A DNA stretch of 64,000 bases from Lachnospira sp. (GTDB taxonomy: Bacteria > Bacillota > Clostridia > Lachnospirales > Lachnospiraceae): the NCBI GenBank assembly GCA_015057605.1, contig SVDX01000005.1, positions 1-64,000 on the forward strand, written 5' to 3'. Both the position numbers and the translations under genes were made by a program. This document shows, piece by piece, positions 54,608-64,000 of this stretch. Numbering within the stretch: the stretch's first letter is position 1; every line of letters starts with the position of its first letter. A model generated the notes under the pieces. That model saw nothing but the letters and a program-made list of their open reading frames with translations. It was not told where the DNA came from and ran no database searches.

Positions 54608-55861
54608 TTAGATATTAGATTCATTTTCAACCATTGTCTTTTTAATATGATGAGCTAAATCAGTATTATTTTCATCAAAGGTAATACGCTTAGTTTCCAA
54701 TCTGTAATCAACAATTCTGTTAATGATATAAACGATAACTGCAACAACAGGAACCCCAAGGAACATACCAAGTACACCACATAGACTTCCACCAACGGTA
54801 ACTGAGAAGATAATCCATATAGGTTTAATACCAATAGAGTCTCCTAAAATCTTTGGACCAAGGTATAAACCGTCAAACTGCTGAAGCGCTAAAATAAGTA
54901 CACCAAATATCAACATTTTCACAGGGCTTACAATAAGTAAGATAAGAGCGCCTATAACTCCACCGATATATGGTCCGAAGTAAGGGATTACATTAGTAAT
55001 ACCTACAATTACACTAATTAAAATAGGATAATCAAGTTGTAATAAGGTCATTGCTATGAAACATAAAAGTCCCATAATAATTGAATCTACAACTTTTCCA
55101 AAAAGGAAACCACTAAAAATGTGGTGAGATTCCTTTAAAATATCAACGATTAATACAGTAATTCTCTTCGGGAATAAGGCATATAATAATCGTCTAAAGC
55201 CTTTTTTGAAATGATTTTTATCAAAAAGGATATAAATTGATACTATGATAGCAATAAGTAAATTGAAAAGCATTTTTACAATATTGATTGAAGCATCAAG
55301 TACGAATGAGATAATGTTAGGGATAACACTGGTTACTTCAGATAATACCTGCTCAACAACATTTGTTTGTTTTAACGAGTCTAAAATTTGATTAAAATCA
55401 ATAAAATCAAGTTCTGGATGCGATTTAGCAAAATTGACAACAAACTCTTCAGCCATAGTGTACCAACCCGGAATTCGTGCTACTAAATCAGAGATACTTT
55501 GTCCTACCTGAGGGATAATGAATATGATAAGTACTGTTACCACACCAATAAAAATGATGTATGTAACTATTATAGCAAGTATACTTTGCAATTTTTCCGA
55601 TTTGAGTTTAAGTTTTTTTGCAAAAAATGTATCTCTAAAAAATACATTCATTGGCGAAAGCATAAATGCAATAAATGCTCCGACGATGAACGGTGAAAGT
55701 ATTGAAATAACATACTTGGTAACCTCAACTGTTTTGTCCCAGTTATAAATCAGCTTCCACATAATCAGCCCCATCAATATAACAAATAAGGCATAAATAG
55801 ATATTGTAAAATATTTTCGATTCGCTTGAAATTTATAAGCTTTATTGTGTCTGTTTTCCAT
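54608..55861 (-). CDS. AI-2E family transporter
   Basis: This 417-residue membrane protein has about eight helices and the family's pattern (FIVGAFIAFMLSPMNVFFRDTFF, the repeated GVTNVIPYFGPYIGGVIGA-type stretch, LGPKILGDSIGIKPIWIIFSVTVGGSLCG). Members export small molecules or work as sodium/proton antiporters; autoinducer-2 export is shown for few. Transcribed alone; GGAGAT precedes the ATG. Confidence 0.92.
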   Translation of the reverse strand: MENRHNKAYKFQANRKYFTISIYALFVILMGLIMWKLIYNWDKTVEVTKYVISILSPFIVGAFIAFMLSPMNVFFRDTFFAKKLKLKSEKLQSILAIIVTYIIFIGVVTVLIIFIIPQVGQSISDLVARIPGWYTMAEEFVVNFAKSHPELDFIDFNQILDSLKQTNVVEQVLSEVTSVIPNIISFVLDASINIVKMLFNLLIAIIVSIYILFDKNHFKKGFRRLLYALFPKRITVLIVDILKESHHIFSGFLFGKVVDSIIMGLLCFIAMTLLQLDYPILISVIVGITNVIPYFGPYIGGVIGALILLIVSPVKMLIFGVLILALQQFDGLYLGPKILGDSIGIKPIWIIFSVTVGGSLCGVLGMFLGVPVVAVIVYIINRIVDYRLETKRITFDENNTDLAHHIKKTMVENESNI

Positions 55862-55931
55862 ATTTTATCTCCTTGTAATATTCTCATCGAATTTATTATA
55901 GACACTTTTAATACGCTAAGTCAATAAAAAC

Positions 55932-55960
55932 TTTAACTAAGATTTTGTTTGTGGTATAAT
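55932..55960 (+). promoter_or_regulatory. promoter of the glycan locus
   Basis: -10 TATAAT (55955-55960) is preceded by TGG (extended -10). A weak -35 TTAACT lies 16 bases upstream. The first gene starts 64 bases on. Confidence 0.5.
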
Positions 55961-56023
55961 TAAATAAATATTAAAAAATGTCGATATAAAACGCATAAAC
56001 TTTAATTTCAAGGAGGAAAAAAT

Positions 56024-56263
56024 ATGACAAATTTAGAGAAATATAATAATGCATTTGTAGAAGGCTTAGAATTATCAATTGATGAGGTTAATGAAAGTCT
56101 TACATATCAAGGAATAACAAATTGGGATTCAGTAGGACACATGGCTTTAGTGGCAGCATTAGAAGATTCGTTTGATATAATGCTTGATACAGAAGATATA
56201 ATCGATTTTAGCTCATATGAAAAAGGAAAAGAGATTTTAGCAAAATATGATGTGGTTTTGTAA
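56024..56263 (+). CDS. acyl carrier protein 1
   Basis: This 79-residue ACP has the phosphopantetheine Ser at residue 36 (TNWDSVGHM) and an acidic helix (ALEDSFDIMLDTEDIIDF). It stands at the head of the nonulosonic-acid genes and not in a fatty-acid cluster, so it probably carries an acyl group for glycan modification. AAGGAGG precedes the ATG. A second ACP is at 62.7 kb. Confidence 0.9.
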   Translation: MTNLEKYNNAFVEGLELSIDEVNESLTYQGITNWDSVGHMALVAALEDSFDIMLDTEDIIDFSSYEKGKEILAKYDVVL

Positions 56264-56295
56264 TATAAACCTATAAAAATAGGAAGGTACTTAAG

Positions 56296-57630
56296 ATGAA
56301 AGCAGTTATATTTGGTAGTGGTGGTGTTGCGCTAAGATTATATATGGAATTAACTGAAAAATATGGAGAAGATTATATAGAATTTTTTATTGATTCAATG
56401 CTTGAAAAAGAATCTTTTTGTGATAAACCTGTGTATTCGTTACAGGATTTAGCAAAGATGGATTATAATCAATACAAGTATTATTTTGGGACAATGTCCA
56501 ACCAGCTAGGGATGAAAAAGGAATTGCTAAAAATAGGAGTTGATCCTAAGAATTTTTGTGAAGAAATGGACTATAGTGAGGACAAATTTACCCAGACAGT
56601 TAAGGATTTTAACAGCATATTAATATATCCTGTACCTACGGATGATATCCACGAAATATTGGAACAGGATTTTAGATATTATTTTTCAGAGTATTATGAT
56701 AAAATAAGTATCGATTATGATATGACAAGGCCTATTACAGGATATGACATTGTTTTGGTGTGGAATAAAAGACATCTTAATGACGATGTTTTATTAGAAC
56801 ACGATAAAGTATTTTGCATTGACGAAACCTTTTATATAACTATTAGAGGAAGATTAATGGCAAAGATGTATTGGATACTATATACCAATGATAAAGGATT
56901 TTCTTATAGGGATAAATCAAAGAAAATCTTTAAAAATGTAGGAAATAGTACCTATGAGAACGGATACATATTTGCAAGTGGCCCTTCGATAAAGGACGGA
57001 TTAGAAAAATTTCTTACAATGAATAGAGACAATTCATTAAGAGCAGTATGTAATAGTTTTGTATCTTCAAAACAGTACATGGATATGATAAAGCCTAATG
57101 CATATTTTATAATGGACAGCAAATTTATAGGTGGGTTTTTAAGAAATATTACAGCTGATATTTGTGATTATGTTAAAGAAAATGATTGCTATCTGTTTGT
57201 TCCTGAGCATTGGGTTCCATTATTAGTAAATAAATTTGGTATTGAGAATAAAATTGTAGGCTTGGAGATGGATGCAGATGACATACATTTTCCGACAGAT
57301 GATAATTTGAAGGTATATGCAAAAGCGGCAAATGTTATTACAACAACGGCGATACCTGTAATTTCTCGTTTTGTAAAGCAGATTTATATAACGGGCTGTG
57401 ATGGACAGGATGAAAATGATATTCCTGTTTGGACACATACAGAGGATTTGTTTGATTTAGATACAGTAAAGCTGGAAGGCGCACGACATATAATTGATTT
57501 GATTGATTATATACAAAGACACAATATGAATTATGAAAGAGTAATAAAATATGGCGAAAGTCTTGGTGTTAAATACGAGTCATTAACTCCATCATATATT
57601 CCTTGTCTGATGGAACGTTATAAGGGTTAG
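56296..57630 (+). CDS. Maf/DUF115-like protein (candidate nonulosonic-acid glycosyltransferase)
   Basis: This 444-residue cytoplasmic protein begins with a Rossmann-like nucleotide-binding part (MKAVIFGSGGVALRLYMEL). The later half (NGYIFASGPSIKDGLEKFL, LRAVCNSFVSSKQYMDMIKPNAYFIMDSKF, ITGCDGQDENDIPVW) resembles motility-associated factor (Maf/MptE-like) proteins. Those transfer pseudaminic or legionaminic acid to flagellin. The following neuA-neuB-neuC genes support that reading. The sequence is remote, so the function is inferred. Confidence 0.65.
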   Translation: MKAVIFGSGGVALRLYMELTEKYGEDYIEFFIDSMLEKESFCDKPVYSLQDLAKMDYNQYKYYFGTMSNQLGMKKELLKIGVDPKNFCEEMDYSEDKFTQTVKDFNSILIYPVPTDDIHEILEQDFRYYFSEYYDKISIDYDMTRPITGYDIVLVWNKRHLNDDVLLEHDKVFCIDETFYITIRGRLMAKMYWILYTNDKGFSYRDKSKKIFKNVGNSTYENGYIFASGPSIKDGLEKFLTMNRDNSLRAVCNSFVSSKQYMDMIKPNAYFIMDSKFIGGFLRNITADICDYVKENDCYLFVPEHWVPLLVNKFGIENKIVGLEMDADDIHFPTDDNLKVYAKAANVITTTAIPVISRFVKQIYITGCDGQDENDIPVWTHTEDLFDLDTVKLEGARHIIDLIDYIQRHNMNYERVIKYGESLGVKYESLTPSYIPCLMERYKG

Positions 57631-57641
57631 GACGTGATTTT

Positions 57642-58337
57642 ATGTACAAAGGTAAAACATTTCTTGCAATAGTACCAGCAAGAGGTGGCAGTAAAGGAAT
57701 TCCATATAAAAATATAGCATTGGTTAATGGAAAACCTTTGATTTCATATACGCTTGAAGCGGCAAAAGCATCTAAATATATTGATATGATATATGTTAGT
57801 ACAGAGGATGAAAAGATTGCCCATGTTGTTAACGAAGCAGGCTTTGAAGTGCTAAAAAGACCTAAGGAGTTGGCAGGCGATACAACTAAGACAATAGAAG
57901 TATTGGTAGATATAGTAAAAAAACTTGAAAAAGACTATGATTACCTTGTGTTGCTTCAACCGACACAGCCACTTAGAGAGGGCTGGCATATTGACGAGGC
58001 TATAGAAAAGATGATAGACAATTGCTATTCATCTTTAGTAAGCATTTCTCCAGTTAGTAAACATCCTGTGCTAATTAGAAGTGTGAGTGCTGATAATAAA
58101 GTAAAGCCATTATTAAATATGAGCAGCACAGTAAGACGTCAGGATTTCGAAAAATATTATATAGTTAATGGAGCAATATACATTAATAACATTAAGGATA
58201 TTAATATTGATACAAGTCTAAATGATAATGAATTTGGTTATATAATGGATGAAAAATATGATTTAGATATTGATGAACCTTTAGACTTATTTATTTTTGA
58301 AAAGAGGGTACAGGAATATGAAAATTGGAAACATTGA
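57642..58337 (+). CDS. neuA: CMP-nonulosonate (acylneuraminate) cytidylyltransferase
   Basis: This 231-residue nucleotidyltransferase has [17 protein letters not shown] (CTP-binding loop), [18 protein letters not shown] and NGAIYINN. It activates a sialic- or legionaminic-type sugar with CTP. The gene lies 11 bases after the Maf-like gene and overlaps neuB by 20 bases. Confidence 0.92.
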   Translation: MYKGKTFLAIVPARGGSKGIPYKNIALVNGKPLISYTLEAAKASKYIDMIYVSTEDEKIAHVVNEAGFEVLKRPKELAGDTTKTIEVLVDIVKKLEKDYDYLVLLQPTQPLREGWHIDEAIEKMIDNCYSSLVSISPVSKHPVLIRSVSADNKVKPLLNMSSTVRRQDFEKYYIVNGAIYINNIKDINIDTSLNDNEFGYIMDEKYDLDIDEPLDLFIFEKRVQEYENWKH

Positions 58338-59349
58338 AATTGGCGGTAATAATCCGGTATTAGTAATTCCAGAGATAGGAATAAATCATGAGGGAAGCTT
58401 ACAGGTAGCAAAGGAAATGGCTCTGGCAGCAAAAAAAGCAGGCGCAAGACTTATTAAGCACCAGACGCACATAGTAAATGATGAAATGAGTGGCGCTGCC
58501 AAGAAAGTTATTCCAGGAAATGCAGACGTATCTATCTATGATATTATGGAAAGATGTGCACTTAGTGAAGAAGAAGAATTAGAATTTAAACGCTATGTAG
58601 AATCTATTGGGATGGAATTTATAAGTACACCATTTTCAAGAGCAGCAGCAGACAGACTTGAAAAATTTGGAGTAAAGGCATACAAGATAGGCTCTGGTGA
58701 AATGAATAACTATCCACTTATCAAGCATATAGCAGAGTTTGGTAAGCCAATGATAGTATCAACAGGCATGAATGACATTAAAAGTGTTGCGAAGGCGGTA
58801 AATATTATGGAAAGATATGGTGTACCATATGCACTGATGCACACTACTAATTTGTATCCTACACCGACAGAGTTAGTAAGACTTGGCGGAATGCAGGAAC
58901 TTATGAAGGAATTTAAGGGCGTACCTATTGGATTATCAGACCATACAATTAACAACAATGCATGTATAGCAGCAATGGCATTGGGAGCTACAATAGTTGA
59001 AAGACATTTTACGGATGTTATGGAAAGAACGGGTCCAGACATTGTGTGTTCAATGGATGAAAATGCACTTAAAGATTTACTTGTTGCTGCGAGGGAAGTT
59101 CCTAAAATGCTTGGAGGAACTAAGGGCGCAGCAAAGGAAGAACAGGTAACTATTGATTTTGCATTTGCCACAGTAGTTACAATAGCTCCAGTTAAAAAGG
59201 GCGAAGTATTTACAAAAGAAAATCTTTGGGTAAAACGTCCTGGAACAGGTGAAATTTTAGCAGAGTACTATGAGGATTTGTTAGGAAAAACAGCAGCCTG
59301 CGATATTGATACAGATGTACAGTTAGAAAGAAGAATGATAGCAGAATGA
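58318..59349 (+). CDS. neuB: nonulosonic acid synthase (NeuB family)
   Basis: This 343-residue enzyme has the NeuB barrel ([77 protein letters not shown]) and a C-terminal SAF/antifreeze-like domain (~290-343, [11 protein letters not shown]). It condenses phosphoenolpyruvate with a hexosamine such as ManNAc or its 2,4-diacetamido form. ATG 58318 is taken for its ribosome site and the match to the family start. Confidence 0.93.
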   Translation: MKIGNIEIGGNNPVLVIPEIGINHEGSLQVAKEMALAAKKAGARLIKHQTHIVNDEMSGAAKKVIPGNADVSIYDIMERCALSEEEELEFKRYVESIGMEFISTPFSRAAADRLEKFGVKAYKIGSGEMNNYPLIKHIAEFGKPMIVSTGMNDIKSVAKAVNIMERYGVPYALMHTTNLYPTPTELVRLGGMQELMKEFKGVPIGLSDHTINNNACIAAMALGATIVERHFTDVMERTGPDIVCSMDENALKDLLVAAREVPKMLGGTKGAAKEEQVTIDFAFATVVTIAPVKKGEVFTKENLWVKRPGTGEILAEYYEDLLGKTAACDIDTDVQLERRMIAE

Positions 59350-60473
59350 AAAAAATATTATTTATAACAGGGACAAGAGCTGATTACGGTAAGATAAAGC
59401 CTTTGATAAGAGCTATAGAAGACAGTGATAAATTTGAAGCATATATATATGTATCTGGTATGCATGTTATACCTATGTTCGGTAATACATATAAAGAAGT
59501 GTTAAAAGACAAATACAAAAATATATATGTAGATTTTGGATTAGTTCACTCAAATAGTATGAGTCTTAATTTGGGTAATGTTATATGCAGATTAAGTGGA
59601 TATGTACAACATGTGAATCCAGATATGATAGTAGTTCACGGTGATAGAATAGATGCTATGGCAGGTGCGGTAGTAGGTGCTCTTAATAATATAAAAGTAG
59701 CGCATATAGAAGGTGGCGAAATTTCAGGAACAATAGATGAATCAATAAGACATGCTATATCTAAATTTGCGCATATTCATTTTGTGTGCAATGAGGAAGC
59801 TAAAAAACGTCTTGTACAGATGGGAGAATCAAAAGAACACATATATATAATAGGTTCTCCAGATATTGATATTATGCTTTCGGACAACTTGCCAACAATG
59901 GAAATGGCTAAGGGAAAGTATGAAATACCATTTGATGAATATGGCATACTTATGTATCATCCAGTTACTACAGAATACAATAAGGTTCCAGATAATATTA
60001 AGCATGTAGTTGATGCGGTATTAAAATCAAATGAGAATTATGTTGTTATTTATCCTAACAATGATCAAGGAAGCGAATTTATCTTAAATGAATATAAGCG
60101 TTTGAAGGATAACGACAAGATTTGTATATATCCATCCGTAAGATTTGAATACTTCTTAACCCTTCTTAAAAATGCAAAATTTGTTTTGGGTAATTCGAGC
60201 GCAGGTGTGCGTGAGACAGGAGTATATGGAATTCCTGCTATAGATGTGGGTAACAGACAAACAGGCAGATATTCTATTAACATGATAAAAAATATTCAAC
60301 ATGTAATGGAGAATGAAGAAGCAATCTGTAATGCGATTAAAAATATAGGCAACTATAAGACAAAGGGAAGCTTTTACGGAGATGGAAATAGTGTAAATAA
60401 GTTTATGGAGATTTTGAATAGAAGTGAACTTTGGGAGCTTGAATTGCAGAAGAAATTCGTTGAAAAGGAGTAA
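59346..60473 (+). CDS. neuC: UDP-N-acetylglucosamine 2-epimerase (hydrolysing)
   Basis: This 375-residue enzyme has the GT-B-like epimerase fold: [55 protein letters not shown], and [27 protein letters not shown]. It frees ManNAc (or a diacetamido analogue) from the UDP sugar for NeuB. It overlaps neuB by 4 bases. Which of sialic or legionaminic acid is made cannot be decided from sequence alone. Confidence 0.92.
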   Translation: MKKILFITGTRADYGKIKPLIRAIEDSDKFEAYIYVSGMHVIPMFGNTYKEVLKDKYKNIYVDFGLVHSNSMSLNLGNVICRLSGYVQHVNPDMIVVHGDRIDAMAGAVVGALNNIKVAHIEGGEISGTIDESIRHAISKFAHIHFVCNEEAKKRLVQMGESKEHIYIIGSPDIDIMLSDNLPTMEMAKGKYEIPFDEYGILMYHPVTTEYNKVPDNIKHVVDAVLKSNENYVVIYPNNDQGSEFILNEYKRLKDNDKICIYPSVRFEYFLTLLKNAKFVLGNSSAGVRETGVYGIPAIDVGNRQTGRYSINMIKNIQHVMENEEAICNAIKNIGNYKTKGSFYGDGNSVNKFMEILNRSELWELELQKKFVEKE

Positions 60474-60506
60474 AATCAAAAAAACAAAAAAAAATTAAAA
60501 AAGTAC

Positions 60507-60535
60507 TTGCATTTTATTTTGGTATAGTATATAAT
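60507..60535 (+). promoter_or_regulatory. promoter of tRNA-Lys
   Basis: TTGCAT (60507-60512), 17 bases, TATAAT (60530-60535), 36 bases before the tRNA. Confidence 0.75.
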
Positions 60536-60571
60536 ACATTTTGTTGCTGATTAAAGCAGACAACTTAATAA

Positions 60572-60644
60572 GCGCGATTAGCTCAGTTGGTAGAGCACCT
60601 GACTCTTAATCAGGGTGTCTAGGGTTCGAGCCCCTAATCGCGCA
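60572..60644 (+). tRNA. tRNA-Lys (CTT)
   Basis: Acceptor GCGCGAT/ATCGCGC, D arm with AGCTCAGTTGGTAGAGC, anticodon loop ACTCTTAAT giving CTT, T arm AGGGTTCGAGCCCCT. 73 bases without CCA. It interrupts the glycan locus between neuC and the deacetylase. Confidence 0.95.
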
Positions 60645-60717
60645 CTTGTAAAGGTACTTTTTTGAAGACGTAAGAGCTTTGGGGAAGTGCTTTTTTATTT
60701 TGCAAAGGAGGTCTATT

Positions 60718-61647
60718 ATGTACGTTGTAATGTATCATTATGTTAGAAGGATTGCTGGTAGTAAATATCCAGGAATTAAGGGACTTGAATTAGAATACTT
60801 TAAGCAACAAATAGATTTTTTTAAGAATAACGGTTTTGAGTTTGCAACAGTGCAGGATATATACGATAATAATATAAAAGAAAATAGCGTGTTACTTACA
60901 TTTGACGATGGATATAAGGACCACTATGAAAATGTATTTACGTTATTACATACAAATGGTATTCAGGGTGTCTTTAGTATGCCTGGTAAAATAATCAGGG
61001 AGTCTAAGGTACTGGATGTTAATAAAATACATTTTATTTTAGAAAAGTCGGATATACAGCTTGTAAAAAATACGTTATTTAAGAAGATGGATTATTATAG
61101 AGGTAATGAATTTGATATACCTGATAATAATACGATATATGAAAAACTAGCGTTCCCAAATAGATTTGATGATAAGGATACGATTTTTGTTAAGAGAACT
61201 TTACAGGTTGAGTTACCTGAAAGATTGCGTAATATAATAACTGAAGAATTATTTAAAGAGTTTGTTACAGATAATGAAAAAGACTTTGTTGATGAGCTTT
61301 ATTTAAATATGGATGATATAAAGGAAATGAAACAAAATGGAATGATTTTTGGATTCCATGGTTATGACCATTACTGGATGAATCGCCTTACAAACGATGA
61401 ACTTATAAAAGACATCGATAAGGGTATGGAAGTCTTTGATGGAATTATAGATAGCAAAGATTGGATTTGTTGTTACCCTTATGGTTCTTGCAGTGATTCA
61501 GTAATAGAAGTTATTAAAGGTATGGGCGCAACAATGGGGCTTTCAACAGATGCAAGGTTGTATAATCCATATGAAGATGACATTTATAAGATTCCAAGAT
61601 TTGATACAAATGATTTTCCACCAAAAAGTGATAACTACAAATCCTAA
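60718..61647 (+). CDS. polysaccharide deacetylase
   Basis: This 309-residue NodB-type protein has the metal Asp pair in LLTFDDGYKDHYE, the His pair in FGFHGYDHYW and CCYPYGSCSD near the end. There is no signal peptide, so it probably acts in the cytoplasm on a sugar intermediate, not on cell-wall glycan. ATG 60718 follows AAAGGAGG by seven bases. The GNAT-like gene follows by 14 bases. Confidence 0.88.
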   Translation: MYVVMYHYVRRIAGSKYPGIKGLELEYFKQQIDFFKNNGFEFATVQDIYDNNIKENSVLLTFDDGYKDHYENVFTLLHTNGIQGVFSMPGKIIRESKVLDVNKIHFILEKSDIQLVKNTLFKKMDYYRGNEFDIPDNNTIYEKLAFPNRFDDKDTIFVKRTLQVELPERLRNIITEELFKEFVTDNEKDFVDELYLNMDDIKEMKQNGMIFGFHGYDHYWMNRLTNDELIKDIDKGMEVFDGIIDSKDWICCYPYGSCSDSVIEVIKGMGATMGLSTDARLYNPYEDDIYKIPRFDTNDFPPKSDNYKS

Positions 61648-61661
61648 AAGGGAGGATTATT

Positions 61662-62699
61662 ATGAAACTTAATTTATATTCTATGAGATTATGCAAGAGA
61701 GATGAATATGATAAGTTAATAGATTTTTTTAGAAAATATTGGAATGATAAACATGTGTTTTGCAGAAATAAACAGGTGTTTGAATTTCAACATGGAACTG
61801 CTAATGAAGGGGAATATGATTTTGTAATAGCTATACATAATGAAACTGATGAAATTCATGCCGTATTAGGATTTATTTCTTCATCTAGATATGATGGTGG
61901 AGATATGGAAAACCCAATATTTATAGCAGGTGCATTATGGAAAGTAAGAGATGATGTTAAGAATAAAGAAGTTACTAAGCTAGGGTTAGGCGTATTGTAT
62001 TATTTACTAAAGAAATTTCCTAATGCAGCTTATATTACTTTAGGATTAAGCGGATTTGCAAAACAAATTTATACAGCATTACACTTCGAATTTGGGATAA
62101 TGAAACATTATTATATCGCAAATATGAATATGGAGAGTTTTGATATAGCTTATAAGCCAGCTATAAATAAAATAATGTGTGAAAATGAAAACTATAAGGT
62201 TGATTTTATTGAATCTATTCCCGATGAATTTGATTCATATTACTATCCTACAAAAAACAAAGAATATATAGTGAATAAATATATCAAGCATCCTTTTTAT
62301 AAATATGATCTTTTGGGAGTTTATCATAATGATAAGCTATGTACTATTTGGATTATAAGAAAGATTAAAATTAAAGACCATATATGTTTAAGACTTGTTG
62401 ATATAATAGGTGATATGTCAGAAATAGAAAATATTCAAGGCAATGTACACAGACTTTTAAGTAAATATAATGCAGAATATATTGATTGCTATAATTATGG
62501 AATTGATGAAAATATATTTTTAAATATGGGATTTGTTCAAGTATCAGAAGATACAATTATACCGAATTATTTTGAACCTTTTGAACAGAAAAATGTCGAT
62601 ATATATTGTGCGGCGTTGTCAAAAAAACCAGTGGTTATTTTTAAAGGAGATGCAGACCAAGAGCGTCCAAATCTTTTAGAATATAATAAATATAATTAA
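61662..62699 (+). CDS. GNAT-like protein of the glycan locus
   Basis: This 345-residue protein looks like a tandem of two GNAT-type folds: N-terminal YDFVIAIHNETDEIHAVLGFISSSRYDG and a C-terminal half with YDLLGVYHNDKLCTIWIIRKIK, then YGIDENIFLNMGFVQVSED. I know no named family member. With the ACP and AMP-ligase next to it, a role in transferring an acyl or amino-acyl group to a sugar amine is plausible. AGGGAGGA precedes the ATG. Confidence 0.6.
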   Translation: MKLNLYSMRLCKRDEYDKLIDFFRKYWNDKHVFCRNKQVFEFQHGTANEGEYDFVIAIHNETDEIHAVLGFISSSRYDGGDMENPIFIAGALWKVRDDVKNKEVTKLGLGVLYYLLKKFPNAAYITLGLSGFAKQIYTALHFEFGIMKHYYIANMNMESFDIAYKPAINKIMCENENYKVDFIESIPDEFDSYYYPTKNKEYIVNKYIKHPFYKYDLLGVYHNDKLCTIWIIRKIKIKDHICLRLVDIIGDMSEIENIQGNVHRLLSKYNAEYIDCYNYGIDENIFLNMGFVQVSEDTIIPNYFEPFEQKNVDIYCAALSKKPVVIFKGDADQERPNLLEYNKYN

Positions 62700-62714
62700 A
62701 AGGAGGATTTTAAT

Positions 62715-62957
62715 ATGGAAAAAAATGTTAAAAATGAAGTAAAGGAAATAATAGCATCAATTTTAGGTGTATCAGTAGATGAAGTTTTAGATGATACAGC
62801 AATTGGTGATATTACAGAATGGGATTCATTACATCATATTCAAATTATTTCAGCAATAGAAAAAGAATTTGATATTAGATTTACTCCTGATGTGATGATG
62901 GATTTAGAAGATGTAAGTGATATTGTTGAAGCAGTAGAGGAGAGGGTGAACAAGTGA
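62715..62957 (+). CDS. acyl carrier protein 2
   Basis: This 80-residue ACP has the phosphopantetheine Ser at residue 38 (TEWDSLHHIQ) and the typical acidic helix (AIEKEFDIRFTPDVMMDLEDV). Its stop overlaps the GTG start of an AMP-ligase in the sequence GTGA, a strong sign of a coupled pair that loads the carrier. Confidence 0.92.
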   Translation: MEKNVKNEVKEIIASILGVSVDEVLDDTAIGDITEWDSLHHIQIISAIEKEFDIRFTPDVMMDLEDVSDIVEAVEERVNK

Positions 62958-64000
62958 TATCTATAGTTGAACAGATATTTAAATTTGGAGAAAGCAAACC
63001 AGATAAAATTGCATTCCTTAATGGGAAGGTAAGTTTAACTTATGAAAATATGCTCAAGGGTATTCTTTTTGCAAAAAACAAATTGCAAAAAGAGTATGGA
63101 CTTGTAAAAGGTGATAAGGTTATCTTGGCAGCAGACAAACAAATGGAGTTTATTTTTGTGTATTTTGCATGTCATTTGCTTGAAATTGTAACTTTACCAA
63201 TCGCTCCGGATACAAATGCAAAAAGATATGAACTTATAAAAAACAAGGTATGTCCTAAACTTGTTGTAGGATTTTTAGATGAGGATACAAACATTATTAC
63301 GGCAGAACTTAAAGACTTTTTAGGATATGTGGATGTAGTTGATATTTCACAAATTAGTTTTCCTAATATGGATAGTATTGCAGATATTATTTTTACTACA
63401 GGAACTACAGGAATGCCAAAGGGCGTTCAGTTATCGCATAGAAATATTATGGCAGCAGCAAGAAATATAAATACATTTATAGGAAATAAATCTGAAGATG
63501 TGGAAATGATAGCATTGCCAATTTCACATTCATTTGGGTTGGGAAGAATGAGATGTGTACTTTCTAATGGACAAACATTGGTAATGTTAGGAAGCTTTGT
63601 TAATGTAAAGCGTTTCTTTAGATTTATTGAGGAATATGGTGTAAATGGATTTGGAATGGTTCCGGCAAGTTGGGCATTGCTAAAAAAAATGAGTGGTAAC
63701 ACAATTGCTAATTTTTCAAATCAATTGCATTATATAGAAATTGGTTCAGCACCTATGCCATTGGAAGAGAAGAATAATCTTATAAATTTATTACCAAATA
63801 CAAGAATATGTATGCATTATGGACTTACTGAAGCATCGCGAAGTGCATTTATGGAATTCCATGAAGAAAAAAAATATTTGAATACTGTGGGTAAGCAGTC
63901 TCCTAATATGTATATTACCATTAGGAATGAATTGGGTGAAGAACTTGTATGCGGTGAAGAAGGTGAAATATGTGTTAGTGGAGATGCAGTAACAGTTGGA
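62954..64000 (+). CDS. AMP-dependent acyl-ACP/CoA ligase, cut by the window end
   Basis: The first 349 residues are present, from GTG (MISIVEQIFKFGESKPDK). The adenylation motifs are there: FTTGTTGMPKGVQLSH (P-loop-like), ALPISHSFGLGR, GSAPMP and HYGLTEASRS. No stop occurs before 64000. It probably activates a carboxylic acid and loads it on ACP 2, whose gene it overlaps by 4 bases. Together with the GNAT-like and deacetylase genes this suggests N-acylation of a surface sugar. Confidence 0.9.
   Translation, partial: MISIVEQIFKFGESKPDKIAFLNGKVSLTYENMLKGILFAKNKLQKEYGLVKGDKVILAADKQMEFIFVYFACHLLEIVTLPIAPDTNAKRYELIKNKVCPKLVVGFLDEDTNIITAELKDFLGYVDVVDISQISFPNMDSIADIIFTTGTTGMPKGVQLSHRNIMAAARNINTFIGNKSEDVEMIALPISHSFGLGRMRCVLSNGQTLVMLGSFVNVKRFFRFIEEYGVNGFGMVPASWALLKKMSGNTIANFSNQLHYIEIGSAPMPLEEKNNLINLLPNTRICMHYGLTEASRSAFMEFHEEKKYLNTVGKQSPNMYITIRNELGEELVCGEEGEICVSGDAVTVG

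Overview
The window looks like the chromosome of a motile, low-GC Gram-positive anaerobe, most likely a member of the Lachnospiraceae (Butyrivibrio/Roseburia-like). The grounds are AT-rich DNA, strong AGGAGG ribosome binding sites, flagellin next to FliS, a DUF3881 gene, many clostridial-type surface proteins and c-di-GMP enzymes. The assignment rests on gene content and style, not on a database search. Four tRNA genes (Glu, Cys, Arg, Lys) are visible. No rRNA, CRISPR array or transposase gene was seen.

Layout. 1-3.7 kb: tRNA-Glu and tRNA-Cys, a zinc-ribbon coiled-coil protein (minus strand), then rpsF-ssb-rpsR followed by three tandem terminators. 3.7-13.9 kb: an apparent operon of two BMP-type binding proteins, a hybrid histidine kinase, a receiver-GGDEF protein, a clostripain-family protease and a beta-propeller (PL11-like) protein. 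14.0-20.0 kb: a polymorphic-toxin locus, with one complete secreted toxin (von Willebrand A, calcium-binding repeats, pre-toxin and C-terminal nuclease), its putative immunity gene, and two promoterless orphan toxin-tip/immunity cassettes; the last cassette carries two frameshifts. 20.1-25.0 kb: a binding lipoprotein with an FtsX-type ABC transporter behind a three-repeat, 22-bp-phased operator. 25.1-31.8 kb: a second secreted multidomain protein ending in a CHAT/caspase-like protease, followed by two nearly identical and one divergent membrane-anchored leucine-rich-repeat proteins. The two transcription starts of this region share a 97-bp block with a LytTR-like direct repeat and an extended -10 promoter.

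31.8-46.9 kb is mostly housekeeping and surface functions: an SPFH protein operon, an MraY-family transferase, glgB, a large protein next to flagellin and fliS, a YtrABC-like GntR/ABC operon, an HD-GYP protein and a DUF3881 protein. 46.9-55.9 kb: a hairpin-rich 137-bp segment before a surface LRR protein, tRNA-Arg, an exonuclease, a Cthe_2159-like lipoprotein, a D,D-carboxypeptidase homologue that has lost its catalytic Ser and Lys, trmB, a cysteine synthase and an AI-2E-family exporter. 56.0-64.0 kb: a surface-glycan or flagellin-glycosylation locus with nonulosonic (sialic/legionaminic-like) acid genes neuA-neuB-neuC, a Maf-like protein, a deacetylase, a GNAT-like protein, two acyl carrier proteins and an AMP-ligase cut by the window end.

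The most interesting parts are the two variable-effector loci at 14-20 kb and 25-31 kb. Both have the same grammar: a long secreted carrier with an exchangeable enzymatic tip, then a small partner gene, then repeated partner copies preceded by leftover 3' pieces of the carrier gene. The first fits contact-dependent toxin/immunity recombination. The second suggests, by analogy only, an undescribed pairing of a CHAT-protease effector with LRR guard proteins.
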